Positions 11,345 through 23,244 of a stretch of DNA of 64,000 nucleotides are shown here, in pieces; position 1 is the first letter of the stretch, and every line of letters starts with the position of its first letter. This stretch comes from Macrotis lagotis (Eukaryota > Chordata > Mammalia > Peramelemorphia > Peramelidae). The position numbers and the translations under genes were made by a program. The notes beneath the pieces are model-generated. The model was not told the origin of the DNA. It saw only the letters and a program-made list of their open reading frames with translations, and made no database searches. The stretch covers positions 566,713,237 through 566,777,236 of the forward strand of contig NC_133666.1 in assembly GCF_037893015.1 (NCBI RefSeq), in the 5' to 3' direction.

Positions 11345-12290
11345 GTAAGAAATAATGAAGGGGATCATTTCAGAAAAATCTGGGGAAGTCCAAATAAATT
11401 TATACAAAGTGAAATGAGTAGAACCAGGAGAACAATAAATTTAATAATCTCAATAATATAAAGGAAGTCAGCTTTGAAAGATTTAGTAATTTTGATGAAC
11501 AAAATGGCCTTTCTAGTTTCCATATGTTACAATGTGCTGCTGCTGCAGCTGCCATTTTCACTATGTTCCTAGACAGCTTCTGGGGTTTGCAGACTTCTCT
11601 TTCTTCCTAAACTGACCTAGACTGGAAAAAAATGACTAACTTACTTTTTCTTGACTTTCCTGACAGAATTTGTTTTGATGTTTTTTGAATATTGTTGCAG
11701 AGGGGGGTTATTGGTTAAATTGGGCAAAATGCCTACTCAAATTCCACTATCTTTATCTACTCATATATTAGATTTTAAATGCTTGTTAATGACAATCTAG
11801 TGGATGATTTTTATATCATTGCCATATAACTGTAAAAAACTGGTAACAATCTAAATATCCAAGAATAGTTAAATGAGGAATAGTTAAATGATCTGTGATA
11901 CATTAGTATAATTAAATGCTATAATATAATTAAGGCCAAAAAAAAGTACAAAGAAACCTGAAAAATGTATTTATAAAATAAAGTTTTAATTTTTTTTTAA
12001 ATTCAGAACCAGGGGCAGCTAGGTGATGCAGTGGATACAGCACCAGCCCTGGAGTCAGGAGTATCTGAGTTCAAATCTGGCTTCAAATACTTAATAATTA
12101 CCTAACTGTATGGTCTTGGGCAAGCCACTTAACCCCATTGCCTTGCAAAAAAATAAAATAAATAAATAAAATAAAATAAAATTCAGAACCAGAGGAATGG
12201 AGGGTATATACAACCATAAAAGAGTCAACGTGAATGGAGATGAAGAATGGAATCTGATAGGGACTAAAAAGTAATGATTGAAAAGTTATT
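11345..12290 (+). mobile_element. Old L1 3' remnant, patchy
   Basis: Contains aaagtgaaatgagtagaaccaggagaacaat (11406-11436), the L1 3'-region signature, and atatccaagaatagttaaatg (about 11855). The SINE at 12012 lies inside it. The middle is too decayed to align by eye. Confidence 0.5.
12012..12180 (+). mobile_element. WSINE1-like SINE with 11-12 bp target duplication
   Basis: Full length: ggggcagctaggtgatgcag, caccagccctggagtcagga, taattacctaactg, cttgggcaagccacttaacc, ccttgcaaaaaaa, then an AAATA-rich tail. Flanked by attcagaacca at 12001-12011 and 12181-12191. Confidence 0.95.
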
Positions 12291-12293
12291 ATG

Positions 12294-12331
12294 GTGCAGC
12301 TAGGTGGCACAGTGGATAAAGCACCAGCCCA
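12294..12331 (+). mobile_element. Head-only fragment of WSINE1-like SINE
   Basis: Only the tRNA-like head remains (gcagctaggtggcacagtgg then ataaagcaccagccc). The body stops abruptly and unrelated DNA follows. A 3' loss is unusual for target-primed insertion, so a later deletion is likely. Confidence 0.85.
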
Positions 12332-12954
12332 AGTAAATTTAGTTGGTTATATTGATGCTCAGTATTGCTCTTGATAAAACATTTAATTAAAAATCATCCT
12401 GTAAGCTCTTTTAATTATGAAAAAATCAATCAAAATTAGTTCACAAAGCACCCTTACTGAAGTCACCTAGGGAAATCTAAAGGTACGTTTTTCTATTGTA
12501 ATAATGATTCTTAAAGGAACTTTTTGTTCTAATTAAAGAGATCATTCCTCAGCCTATAAGAGCAGCAGTTCTAAAAACCATTTCTCCTTAACTTAATGTC
12601 ATCTTCAGAAAATGGGAGGAAAAATTTACAGCATGATAAATATTCAAGTGCCTTTAGTTTGTGAAGATCATTTCAGTTGTTTGCCCAAGATAGCTTGCTA
12701 TAAGGTCAGGGGCAGGGAATGTCCAGCGTGCAGGCCAAGGACTGCAAAATCATTTGGTCTGGTACTGCCAGTTCAATAAATCTAGGAACTAAATAGCATG
12801 TAATTTTAAGTTGATAATTTTGCATGACTCTCAAATTATGTTATAATTATCCAAATGACCCTGCTATAGATATTAACTTATTGATGAACCCTATTCAATT
12901 TACTTTAATTTTGTTTGAAAAAATGCTCTTCTATACAAATAAATCATAAAATTT

Positions 12955-13412
12955 CAAAGTTAAAGGGAACTTTGACATCCAAAGCAAGCTTTCCCTACAA
13001 TTCTCTTCCACATACCAGGCAAGGAGTCATACAGATTTTGCTTAAAGATCTCCAGTAATGAGGATCATATTATTTTCGGAAGGATCATGTTCTACTTTTC
13101 AATAGCTCTAATTGTTAGAAAGATTTCACCCTGAAATAAATCCTAAATAGATCTTTGAAACTTCTATATATTGTTCCTAGTTCTGCTTTCTTGGGACAGA
13201 TTAAATCTAATCCTTCGTCTATGTAGCAGTTCTTCAGATCCTTAGAGACAGCTATCCTTTCCCCTCTGATTCTTCTCTTTTCTAGGCTAAAAACACCCAG
13301 TTTTTTCAACTAATTCTCATTTGGTGTAGACCCAAGGCCCTCCAGTATTCTGATTTTCTTCCTCTTAAGATTTCTCTATTTTATCAATATTTTTTTTAGT
13401 TGTGGTGCTCAC
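12955..13412 (-). mobile_element. L3/CR1-type LINE, part 1 (split by an ERV)
   Basis: Minus-strand copy. Plus-strand landmarks are gatctccagtaatgaggatca, tagctctaattgttagaaag, ttgttcctagttctgc, agagacagctatcctttccc and ttctcttttctaggctaaaa. It continues on the far side of the ERV at 15384. Confidence 0.7.
13407..13412 (+). repeat. 6-bp target-site duplication of the ERV (left)
   Basis: gctcac, repeated at 15384-15389 directly after the 3' LTR. Confidence 0.85.
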
Positions 13413-13785
13413 TGTTGGGAAGCATTGTGTATGGGAGTATTGTGAATTATCTTCACCTGATGTCCTTGAACACCAGAATCTTATTTTACTAAGTGCTATG
13501 GGAGTAGGAGTGGATTAGAGCCTGGAAAAGTATTTATTTTGGTAAATAAATGGAGCACTTGATGGAGTACTTGTCTCCCTTAGTCTCCCTTAGTCTCCCT
13601 TAGTCTCCCTTAGTCTCCCTTAGTCTCCCTTAGTCTCCCTTAGTCTCCCTTAGTCTCCCTTGTCTCCCTTGTCTCCCTTGTCTCCCTTGTCTCCCTTGTC
13701 TCCCTTGTCTCCCACCCCTCCAATGCTTGCCTGGGGAAGATTGAAAAAGTCCAGAAGTGGAACATATGAGCCTGGAAAAGGTATA
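13413..13785 (+). repeat. 5' LTR of the ERV fossil (right border approximate)
   Basis: Aligns with the 3' LTR from TGTTGGGAA through acaccagaatcttat and actaagtgc to ctccaatgcttgcctggg. It is enlarged by an internal minisatellite. The right border is unclear because similarity fades after about 13785. Confidence 0.75.
13571..13713 (+). repeat. Minisatellite inside the 5' LTR
   Basis: One ttgtctccct, eight copies of a 10-bp unit TAGTCTCCCT (13581-13660), then about six copies of a 9-bp unit TGTCTCCCT. The 3' LTR has a single aacttgtctcctttg at the matching place, so the array grew after insertion. Confidence 0.93.
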
Positions 13786-15097
13786 TATTGGTGTCTGAAT
13801 TGGGACAATAAAGGTGGTGTAAAGTCTGAGTAAATTCTGGAAGAAGGACATAGCAGATACAAGCAAGAGAACCAGGCAACATCCCAGAAAGGAGGTCTCA
13901 AGTTGATTTGTTACTTAGGGGGCTGATTTTAAACAAAGAGGAATCAGCAAAAGTGAGAAAACAATTAAGTATTTAACATTGAAGAGTCAGCAGAAGTAGT
14001 CTCAGAGGCAGTGCCCCAGGGGATGAAGCTTCTTGCTCAGCAGGAGTCTGTACAATGAACTGGATGTGGAGGACCTGCTTGCTGCTCCTTTTGGCCAAGG
14101 CTGCATTAAGCATGATCCAAACACTTGTGGGCAACTTTAGAGACTTCTTGTCATTGCCAGCTTTTCAGCCTACAGCAGGACACAACTCAGCCCTTGCTGG
14201 GGCAGCAGAGGGCTGTGAATGGAACACTAGCTGTGCTTCCTGTGTGGAGAGCAAAGGTGTCACGTGCTATTGGACAGTTTGCAATAGTATTATTTACAAA
14301 ATGCAACACCTTCAAATTGTACTGTCAATATCTTAAGTGGTTTCAAATGCTCTTTCTTATTCTCTGCTGTTCCCACCATCTGTGGAGGGAGGAGGGAAAT
14401 CTTCCTTTTTGGAACTTCAAAACTCAAGCTTATATCTCAAATGAAATGTGGGCTTTGCTACAAGGACAAGACCCTCCAAAAACTTATTTTAGAAATCAAG
14501 GGATCCCTATGCCTTATTCCTGGTTTGGGAAGGGGGGGTTGGGCAATGACTTTGTTTTTCACTACATTATTGATTGAGAAGCTTCGTGGTTAATTAGTTA
14601 AGAGAAAAGGGGAAGACTTTTCTCTGGGATTGGGAAATTTAGATTTTGAAGCCTGTGCCTATGACTTATATTTCTGTTGACTGGTTTTAATTGGTTATGT
14701 GTGTATATGTGTATTTAATCATCAATAGGACATTTTTACATCTCTCCACTGGCCTGGAGAGGTGGGAGAATGTTTCTATATTCTGAGATTTTGGTGCTAG
14801 CCAGGGTATCCAACAATTTCACTTTGATAAGTTTGAAATACAAAAGAATTGTTTTCTATGTTTGTGTTAGCGTATAAACTCTCAAGTAGTTACTCCTTTC
14901 AGTTTAGATTTTGAATTTGATTGCTTTGAAAGGTTTTTTTAATCTGTTTGTAAATTGGGGATAAAATATATTTCAAGCAATTTGGGAATATTGGTTTTGT
15001 TAAATTGACATTTAGGTATACTATTTTTGAACTTTTGTTTATAACTTATGTGGCATTCATTATGTAATAATTTTTTCCAAAAACAAAAAGGGGGATA

Positions 15098-15383
15098 TGT
15101 TGGGAACCATTGTGTATGGGAGTACTGTGAATTATCTTTACCTGGTATCCTTGAACACCAGAATCTTATCTTACTAAGTGCCATGGGAGTGGAATTAATT
15201 AGAGACTGGAAAGGTATTTATTCACTGATGTTTTGCTCAATAAACAGAGCACTTGGAGATCTTAGGGAGAAACTTGTCTCCTTTGTAATCTTTGTCCCCT
15301 GCCCCTCCAATGCTTGCCTGGAGAAGATTGAAAAGAGTCCAGAAATGGGACTTGACATAGGAGTCCGGAAAAGGGACTCAGCA
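15098..15383 (+). repeat. 3' LTR of the ERV fossil
   Basis: 286 bp, TGTTGGGAACC to GGACTCAGCA, with a gctcaataaacag polyadenylation signal (AATAAA near 15239). Followed by the duplicated gctcac at 15384-15389. Confidence 0.88.
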
Positions 15384-15480
15384 GCTCACAACCAAATACA
15401 ATATTTCAGGTATAACTAGGGTGAATACAGAAGATTAATAGTCTCAAGATATCATTAGCAATTGTTGTTGTTTTGGCTGC
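15384..15480 (-). mobile_element. L3/CR1-type LINE, part 2
   Basis: Resumes the element broken at 13412: gtggtgctcac joins to aaccaaatacaatatttcagg, matching the usual CR1/L3 antisense order. Similarity fades after about 15480. Confidence 0.65.
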
Positions 15481-15689
15481 TTTGCCAGTCACCTGACTTG
15501 AAATCTCTACATCCAACTCCTAGATCTTTTAAAAATAAGTTCTTGTCTTAAATTCCATTTGATGAGATTCAGTCTAGTGCTCTAGACCATCAAGACCTTT
15601 TTTGATGATGATTCTGTCATTCAATGGCATCTATCCCCCACCTCCATCTTTGTCACCTGAATATTTGTATACAAATCTCCCTAACAGGA

Positions 15690-15890
15690 ATATGATGGTA
15701 AAGTGGAAAGGACATAACACGTTACAGTAGAAAAACATTGAAATTGAAGTCAAAGGATCTCAATTCAAATTCTGAATGGCACTTAACACATATGGGATCT
15801 TGAGTAACTCAGCCTCTCTGAAATGAGGGGGTTGGATTCCATGACCAAATGAACCCTGAGTTCAGTTCCCAGTCTCAGCCCTCAGGGTCT
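15690..15890 (+). mobile_element. MIR-type CORE-SINE
   Basis: Order matches: aagtggaaaggacat, gaagtcaaaggatctcaatt, caaattctg, ctcagcctctctgaaatgag and ggttggattccatgacc. Confidence 0.65.
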
Positions 15891-15984
15891 CAAGTTCTTC
15901 TTTTCTTCTTCTTATACAAAAAGATACAAGCCAAAAGACATTAATTTAAAATTCTATAGATTTATGACAAATCACAAGCTCTTT

Positions 15985-16115
15985 GTAAATCACCTAGTTT
16001 ATTCTTTGCCCTGAAGTTTTTGGGGTATTATTTTCATCCCTATTTTACTATTAGTAAAGTAGAACACTTAGAAGAGCATGTCCAAAGTCACGCAGTAGTA
16101 AGGCATGGTATGAGG
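15985..16115 (-). mobile_element. MIR remnant
   Basis: Cattttact-like block and ccaaagtcacgcagtagtaagg resemble the MIR core. Another scrap (gttaaataacttatccaagg) is at 16370-16400. Orientation is uncertain. Confidence 0.4.
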
Positions 16116-16429
16116 ACCAAAATATGGGTCTCCCAAAAAAAGAATTCTTTCTTAATGATTATGAAAAAACATCATTTCTAAGTAAGAATTCTCAAAATCT
16201 TCATTTGTGTCCCATAGTTCTGTAAACTACAACAGTAATACATAACTGATGTGGGTATTTAAATTCTCCAAAGCATAATAGTGGAAAAAATATTTTCTTC
16301 AGTGCATGATCATGTAACTGCTGTTTTCTATACTAACCTTCAGATTTTGAAGAAAGGGGTTCCCAAAGAGGTTAAATAACTTATCCAAGGTCACTTGTGG
16401 AAATTTAGAACATAATAGATAATCTAGAA

Positions 16430-17425
16430 AAATAACATACGAATAAGAGATTTGAAAAACCTATTTCCTTTAAAACATTATAAGCTGAAATGACTGGTTT
16501 TATCTAAATATTTGAAAATCATTTTTAAGATTGGAAGAATAAGGAACAGCACCTTTTTTTAACCAGAACATTTTTTAAATCAACCAAACAGATGAAACCA
16601 GTGAATATAAAATAAGTTGGTTTGATTTCTTCAAAGATAAAAGGATTTGTACAACACAATTTTTTTAAAGTTATAAGGGGGAAAAAGACAGAGAAAAGTA
16701 TTTGTAGTAAATTTATATAAAATAATGATATCTGCAAGCAATTTATACACACTCTCCAATGGAAATCAATCAAAGAGTATGAAGAAATTATTTTTGAAAG
16801 AGATTTAAGATCTCTTTCCCTTCTAAATCTCTGATCCCAAATGCTATCAAAATAGACTGAAACTTAATAGTGACATTACAGTCAAATGTTAAGAATAGGT
16901 TACTAGTTAAAACTAGTCTATAGTTTTAGACCAGTCCCTTAGAAAAGGCATGTGTAAAGACATGTTTTCAGATCAATTAGGGGTTGATACTATGATACCC
17001 TAAAGATTGAGAACTGAGAATCTGGACAGAATATGGGGCCAAGGGTAGGTAAAGGAACTGGGATCAGCAGGGAGGCATTCATGGTAATAAGTAAACTGAT
17101 AGGGAAAAAAAAACTGATTCTAGGTAGATAGTAAAACCTGCAGAATGAGGTGATTAGTGGGTCAAGTTGTTAGGTTGAGACTGGGTCAATATCAGAGAGA
17201 ACAGTCAATGTCTTAATTCAGAATGTGAGTTTTTTCATCAAAGGCATTCATTGACCTTTGGCTGGAGATCAGTTGAGAGACAGTCTATTGGTCACCAAGA
17301 TCAACTCACTGTCCCTGACTTGTAGAGGAAGTCTCATTTCTGCTAGATTTGTCTCTAAAGCACTGGGACTTAGGTGTTAAATACTTATGTATAAGAAAAT
17401 TCTCCAAACTGCTTTTCCAAAGACC
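16430..17425. other. AT-rich intergenic DNA, nothing recognised
   Basis: Only short unsupported open frames. Confidence 0.45.
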
Positions 17426-17429
17426 TCAC

Positions 17430-17590
17430 TTTTGAGATTATATAAGCATTTAGAGCTTCAAGTTGCCTTAGATGTTAAAGTCCAACTTTCTAAGATCCAG
17501 AAATAATTAAGTAAATTGTCAGAGGTAATTAAGAGGCAGAACCATTATTCCAACTCAAGTCCTCTATAAATCCAGAGTTCTCTCCAATTT
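17430..17590 (+). mobile_element. MIR-like remnant
   Basis: Contains agatgttaaagtccaacttt, aattaagtaaattgtcagag and aattaagaggcagaaccatt, the order seen in MIR-type copies with a locus-typical tccaact block. Confidence 0.4.
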
Positions 17591-18299
17591 TCTTTTTTTA
17601 TTTCATTCATAAATAGAACATGGTTGGTTATCATATTCCTTAATTGAATCCACTTTTTGTGTTATTTTTCTCCAGGATTAAAATAAATATCAGTTTTTAT
17701 CATTAAACATTTTTAATTTGTCAATTTTTGTGGTTTATTTATAAATATCTATATCTCTCCTCTACAGCCAGCTAGCTTCAGATGTTATCATGTGAGGGGT
17801 TCAAGCATTAACTCAAAATTTTGATTTGATTCTTTATGTACTTGGTGAACAAGGAAACAGTCTCTAAGTTTGTTGCAACAGACACAAGATGAGGAAGTTT
17901 CTTCCCAGAAGCAGCTCTGTCAAGAGTGAATCAATAACTATCATGGTCTCTCTCTGACTAAAGAAAACAGTAATAACTGAAAATAATAATTTTTTGCTTG
18001 AGTTTTTAAACAAGACTTTAAATAACCTTTTCTCACAGAAAACTGTTTCCAAAATAGAAAATTATGACAGAAAATAAATATTTTAGTTAGGAGAATGTTA
18101 ACTCCAATCAAGAGTTAAGCCTTGCAATTTTATTTTTGATGAACTAAGTAACTTTAGCTAGTCAGCTCCCTTCAGAGAGACTGTGAAAATTAATTAAGCC
18201 ACATTTAAAAGTCACATTTTTATACCTGTCATAGAAGGATACAGAAAACAATACAAGAAAATATGGGGTTCCACACTGCCTCAAATATTACTCAGTTAT

Positions 18300-18400
18300 G
18301 AAATCTTTAGTATAAAGCATTTTACAAGCTTATTGTGAGGTTCAAATGGTTCATGTATGCAAAGCACTTTGCAAATCTTAAATTGTTATACAAACATTAA
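18300..18400 (+). mobile_element. MIR-type SINE 3' part
   Basis: tattgtgaggttcaaatg, gcaaagcactttgcaaatcttaaa and gttatacaaa fit the MIR 3' region. 18400-19200 holds unique-looking sequence with no gene. Confidence 0.5.
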
Positions 18401-19214
18401 AAAACTCTTTAATTAATAGCAGGACTGTTTAGTGTCAGAGATGCAAGAAGACTGGAGAATTTTATTAAAGTGCCTTTACAGTCGACATCTGATTAAAGAG
18501 TAGTTTCTGCTCCTGTTTTTATTGTTTTCATCTAGGAAGATTCAAGTTGTTTTCATTTTGCAAAGATCCAGGAACCTTCAGGCTCTCTTTACAAGGTAAC
18601 AGCAGGTCTGTCTTAACAGAAGTTTTGTGTTCTCAGATAATGAGGACTTGAGGTCTCTTGCTGACAGTGTAAATCCATTTCACTTCAGTTCTTTGCCAAT
18701 TGATTCCAAGCTAATTGAAAAGAAAAAAAGAGATCCAAATACTAATTAATGTAACACTCAAGGATTCCTTTAACATGCCCCCCCTAAATCAGTGGTATTC
18801 AAGGGAAAATTATCTATATCAATCCACAACTTACAAGTCACTTCCACAGAATCTCACTGATTAAACATGATATCATTTCCCTGATCATAAAAGTCATGAT
18901 ATTGTGGCATAGGACAGTTACTTACATAACTCTTGTGTGGGGTGTCCATTATCAATTGGGCATGTCTAAGTTTTTAGAGCTCACCATCACCTTTCCCTCA
19001 GAGTTCTTAGGGTAACTATTGTACCTATAGTGGCCAATTAAGATCTTAAAGAAAAAATACCTTATACTTAAAAGAAAATTAAGGACAAATGGTAAAGGAT
19101 AAACTTGTCCTTACATATGAATACATTTTCCCACAGATTCCTTCACTATGGGTGCTAGAAATAACTCTTATAGACCAGAAACATACTTCCACATTTGCAT
19201 CCCAATTGAAATAC

Positions 19215-19410
19215 AGTTAGATGATGAAATGGATAGAACTTTGGAGCTTGAGTCATAAAAATCTGAATTCAAATCCAATCTTAATAGCTGGGTGACTGTG
19301 CAAATTACTTAGCCTCAATTTCCTCAACTGTAAAATGGGGGTAATAATAATAATAATAACTACCTTATAGGTGAAATATCTGTAAAAAGTACTTAACATA
19401 TTAGGAACAT
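19215..19410 (+). mobile_element. MIR-type CORE-SINE with (TAA)n
   Basis: gagcttgagtcataaaaatc, tgaattcaaatccaatc, gctgggtgactgtg, ctcaatttcctcaactgtaa, aatgggggtaa, then a TAA run at 19342-19359. Confidence 0.7.
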
Positions 19411-19714
19411 CTCTGTCTTTGAAACTTGATACTGCTGGGCTATTTTTCCTTGGATTTGTTATTTGCTGCTTTTCCATGTCATTGCTATTACTGGGAATCT
19501 TTGGGGATTCTTTCACCTACAGCAGCAGCAGCAAAAACCCTTAATTCAAATCTGTTTGTTTATTTTAACTCACTACTCTCCCTGTATCCACCCAGTATAG
19601 ACTTCCTAAGTCTACTTGTTATATGGGTTGGACTCACTGATAACATTAGGGCCTTGAAAACTGAGAAAATTGAGAAATACTCTGTCAGATCTATTGGAAA
19701 GGGGATAAATTTAT

Positions 19715-20945
19715 GACTAACAAGAATTAAAGCACATTATAAACTGTCAAATGAATGATTTTGACTATATTAAATTAAAAAGGTTTTGCACTAATAAAAT
19801 CAATGCTGCCAAAATTAGAAGGAAGCAGAAAGCTAGGAAATAATCTTTCACATCTAGGAGTTCTGATAAAGGTCTCATTTCTAAAATATATAGAGAACTG
19901 CATCAAATTTATAAGGTCACAAGTCATTTCCCAATTGATAAATGGTCAAAGGATACGAACAGTTTTCAAATGAAGAAATTAAAGCTATATATAATCATAT
20001 AAAAAAGTGTTCCAAATAAGTACTGATTAGAGAAGTGCAAATTAAAACAACAAAGAGGTATTATCTCACACCTATCAGATTGGCCAAGATGAGAAAAAGG
20101 GGAAATGATCAACATTGGAGAGGTTGTGGGAGGACTGGGACATTGATGCATTGCTGGTGGAGTTGTGAATGGATTCAACCTTTCTGGAGAGCAAGATGGA
20201 ACTATGCCCAAAGAGCAATAAAACTGCTCATACCCTTTGACCCAGCAATTCCAATTCTAGGTCTATATCCAGATGAAATTATAAAAAGAAGGGAAAAGTC
20301 CCACATGTTCCAAAATATTCATAGTAGTCCTTTGTGTAGTGGCAAAGAATTAGAAATTGAGGGGATGCCCATCAATTGAGGAATGGTTAAACAAGTTATG
20401 GTATGTGAATACTATGGAATACTATTGTTCTAAAAGAAACCATACATGATCAGTCTTGAGAGAAGCATGGAATGATTTATGGGATCTGAGTAAAGGGAGT
20501 AGAATGAAGAGAACAATGTACATATCAATACCAGCATCGTGAGATGATCAGCCTTGATGGAAGCAGCTATTTTGAGCAGTCCAGAGAGCTAGAACAATCA
20601 TGTTAGACTGGCTATGAACTATGTTATCCTCATCCACAGGAAGAAAAACAAAATAAAACAACACACATACAAAAAAAATGCAACCCTTCAGAATCTAATG
20701 AACATTTTATAAAAATTATCTCTTTTGTATCCTTTCCCTTAATCCTAATTCCTCATCCAAAATTTACTAAAACTAATCTGTAAACATGTTTATCAAAATA
20801 TGTATGTACAATGCTAACCTGAATGTTTGCCACTGGGGGGGAGGGGAGAGGAAGGGAGGATGGAAACAAATTTTGTAACTTAAAAATATGCATGTGCATA
20901 TAGATGAAAATAAATAATTTTTAAAAAAAATATATAATTGTCCTT
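19715..20945 (+). mobile_element. Marsupial L1, 5'-truncated 3' end
   Basis: Carries the ORF2 C-terminus, e.g. TLMHCWWSCEWIQPFW and FDPAIPILGLYPDEI (20141-20275), then the 3' UTR (atactatggaatactattgt, gggagtagaatgaag) and an A-rich end at about 20905-20940. The clearest frame is 20035-20379. It lacks all RT and endonuclease sequence. Confidence 0.92.
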
Positions 20946-20949
20946 GAGC

Positions 20950-21515
20950 TTCACCTAGTGAAGCAGAGGTGGAACAATTCAATTCTCTGCTTTCCAAGGA
21001 TAGTGAAAACATTGGGAAAATATGAGATTAAAAACATTAAAATATAGTAACTATTAATGAATAATTGATCTTCAACTTTTCAAAAGATGACTCTGATACA
21101 CCTAGAAATGATTTTCAGTCACATGCAGTGATGCAGTACCATAAGAATCTTTGTACAGTAGATGAAATTTGTCTTTTAAAGCTTCATACCACTATCATTT
21201 TTAGACCTTTCCTATTTCCTGACACTTAGTCTCTTCCCTATGATTTCCAAGTGTTCAATGTCTTCTTCCTCTTCAACCTCTCTCTTCCCTTACTCCTTCA
21301 AGACCTGTCACCCAGTGTAATATTACTCATCTTCTTTTCTCTTTCCTACCAAAAAAAAACCCCAACCAAACTTTCTTCCTTTAATTTTGATAAGACAACT
21401 AGATGCTGATAATTTTATTATTAATTAGTTTACCTTGAAAGTACAAAGATGTGACAGGCTATCCTTCCCTGGTGATATTTGCATTTTAAAAATCAATCTG
21501 TAAGTATTTATTTAG
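20950..21515. other. Intergenic sequence, no gene or clear repeat
   Basis: Pyrimidine-rich between 21190 and 21380; otherwise plain AT-rich DNA. Confidence 0.45.
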
Positions 21516-21520
21516 AATCT

Positions 21521-21755
21521 GGGCAGCTAGGTAGCACAGTGGATAAAGTGCCAGGCCTGGAATCAGGAAGACTCAAATCTAGCCTCAGATACATATTAGT
21601 TGTGTGACTCTAAGCAGGTCACCTAATTTTGTTTGCCTCAGTTTCCTCATCAGTAAAATGAGCTGGAGAAGGAAATGGTTCCAATATCTTTGCCAAGAAA
21701 ACCCCAAATGGGGTCACAAAGTATCAGAACTAAATGAAATGACTGAACAACAAAA
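21521..21755 (+). mobile_element. MAR1-like SINE, full length
   Basis: Head gggcagctaggtagcacagt as in the shorter SINE family, then ctcagtttcctcatcagtaa, gagctggagaaggaaatgg, tatctttgccaagaaaaccc and aaatggggtcacaaag, ending in aacaacaaaa. Confidence 0.9.
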
Positions 21756-21759
21756 TGTA

Positions 21760-23240
21760 CCAGTCACTTCATAGGTACTGAGTATACAATGTTGGAAATT
21801 TAAAATTAAATTAAATTTTAAAAATTCTATCTTAAATGAGAGGCTTGATTATTCAAATCAAGGGCTTTCTTGCTACCTCTTGACTTTGCCTAGTCTGCTC
21901 TCACCCCTATCCCTTAATGCTCCCCTAGAACAGTGGTCATGGAGCAACTTAGAATGCAATTGCTAATCCTAAGCACTTAACATGAGACTATTGACTGAAG
22001 GTCCAGACTACTTGAAGAGAAAGGGGGTGGGAACAGCTTCAATGAAAGGAAATGAATCTAGATTTACTGATTTAATCATGAAAGACAAAAGATAGAGTCT
22101 TCTGAATACATCCAGTTCCCACCATGTTCTCCACTCTATTCTGACAAGGTTACAGAGAAATGAGTATGCATAGGGATGCTCTTAGGGGCCCAAATGGAAA
22201 TACTCACTGTCTTGATGAAAAGTATTAAATGTTAAAGGCAGCTTTTTGAAGGTTTCTAAAGAATTACTTTCACTTAATTCTACAACTGTTATTAAATCTA
22301 TAAAAAGAAAAATTGACTATAATTTGGGTCTATTAAATAAAAATATGTAATTTTCTGATGTCATGCAACCCCCTGCTTCTTTTTACTTAGCATCAATGTA
22401 GCATGCATGGAGTTTTCTCTATAATCAATTGACTTCAATCTTGATTCCAATTTTGAATTGGTTGCCCACCTATATTATAATAATAGTCACAGGGCCAAAG
22501 TATTTTTGGCATTATGTCAAAACCATAGAAATTTTCCTTAAAGATGAAAAAAATGAAAATAATTTATTTATACATATCAGGAAAGCAAAACATGTTTTCT
22601 TTCTTATTTTCTATCCCTCATCTTTTAAACATTCTCTTTTGTGATACTTTTTAAGTAATTAAATATGAATATGTCAACTTTCCAAAAGGATGTATGGTAT
22701 GGTTGTCATTGCTGCCTTGAAAACCTTCATTTTGTCTTTCCAACATCTTAACAATAAAGTTGTTTATTTTCTCTCTTTCGATACTTTTCTAGGATATTCT
22801 GTGTGAAACTCTTTGGAAAAATCAGCTCCAACCAACATTATTTTAACCCTTTATATTACTAACTCTACAGATCTTATGACCATACCTTAAGTGTTTAATG
22901 AATTTCTTCAAAGCAAATATAAAATGAGAAGTGATTCTCTGATAAGGGAGATTAAAAAAAGAAAAACACTTCATTTCACTGATTCAAAGGAGAAACTGTT
23001 CTAAAATAGATTTCATTCCATTTATTTCCTCAATAATAAGCAATTCATTTGACACTGGCAGCTAAAATAAAGGGCTTCTTTCAATATATTTGCCATTAGA
23101 GTAACAAAAAAGGAATTTTTCTTCTGTTAGTTAACTTTCCTTTTCTTTTGTCTAAGAAACATATTCTTTCTCTCTTAGTTATGTCCTTCTGTCTATAGAG
23201 TTTATTCATTTTTTTCCCCAATCTTTTCCTGGTAGAGTTG
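21760..23240. other. AT-rich intergenic DNA
   Basis: No gene. Frames such as 22429-22644 have no recognisable family and sit in AT-rich sequence. Confidence 0.45.
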
Positions 23241-23244
23241 TTTC

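Larger units (their letters stand above)
13413..15383 (+). mobile_element. Endogenous retrovirus fossil, class II-like, broken
   Basis: Two LTRs in direct orientation, starting TGTTGGGAA at 13413 and 15098, flank only about 1.3 kb of internal DNA, so the copy is far shorter than a complete provirus. A purine tract (aaaaagggggat) precedes the 3' LTR. The 3' LTR runs TG to CA and a 6-bp target duplication (gctcac) flanks the whole; 6 bp fits class II (betaretrovirus-like) elements. The internal part near 14055 begins with a hydrophobic leader-like stretch and may derive from env, but this is a guess. The LTRs differ by roughly 10-15% by eye, suggesting tens of millions of years. It sits inside an L3/CR1 copy. 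It is clearly broken. Confidence 0.85.

Noticed and set aside
11007-11355. Pro/Ser/Phe- and Lys/Glu/Gly-rich repeat proteins
   Set aside because: Product of the GGAA tetranucleotide array.
13571-13713. Possible CRISPR-like array
   Set aside because: Contiguous 9-10 bp units with no spacers, in an animal genome; a minisatellite.
13630-13901. Three overlapping Gly/Arg/Gln- or Thr/Arg/Glu-repeat frames on the minus strand
   Set aside because: They read through the TCTCCCT minisatellite of the LTR in three frames; no protein.
14055-14577. Possible small secreted host gene with a hydrophobic leader
   Set aside because: Lies wholly between the two LTRs of the ERV fossil, so it is retroviral debris.
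20035-20379. 114-codon frame with a conserved look
   Set aside because: It is the L1 ORF2 C-terminus, listed under the L1.
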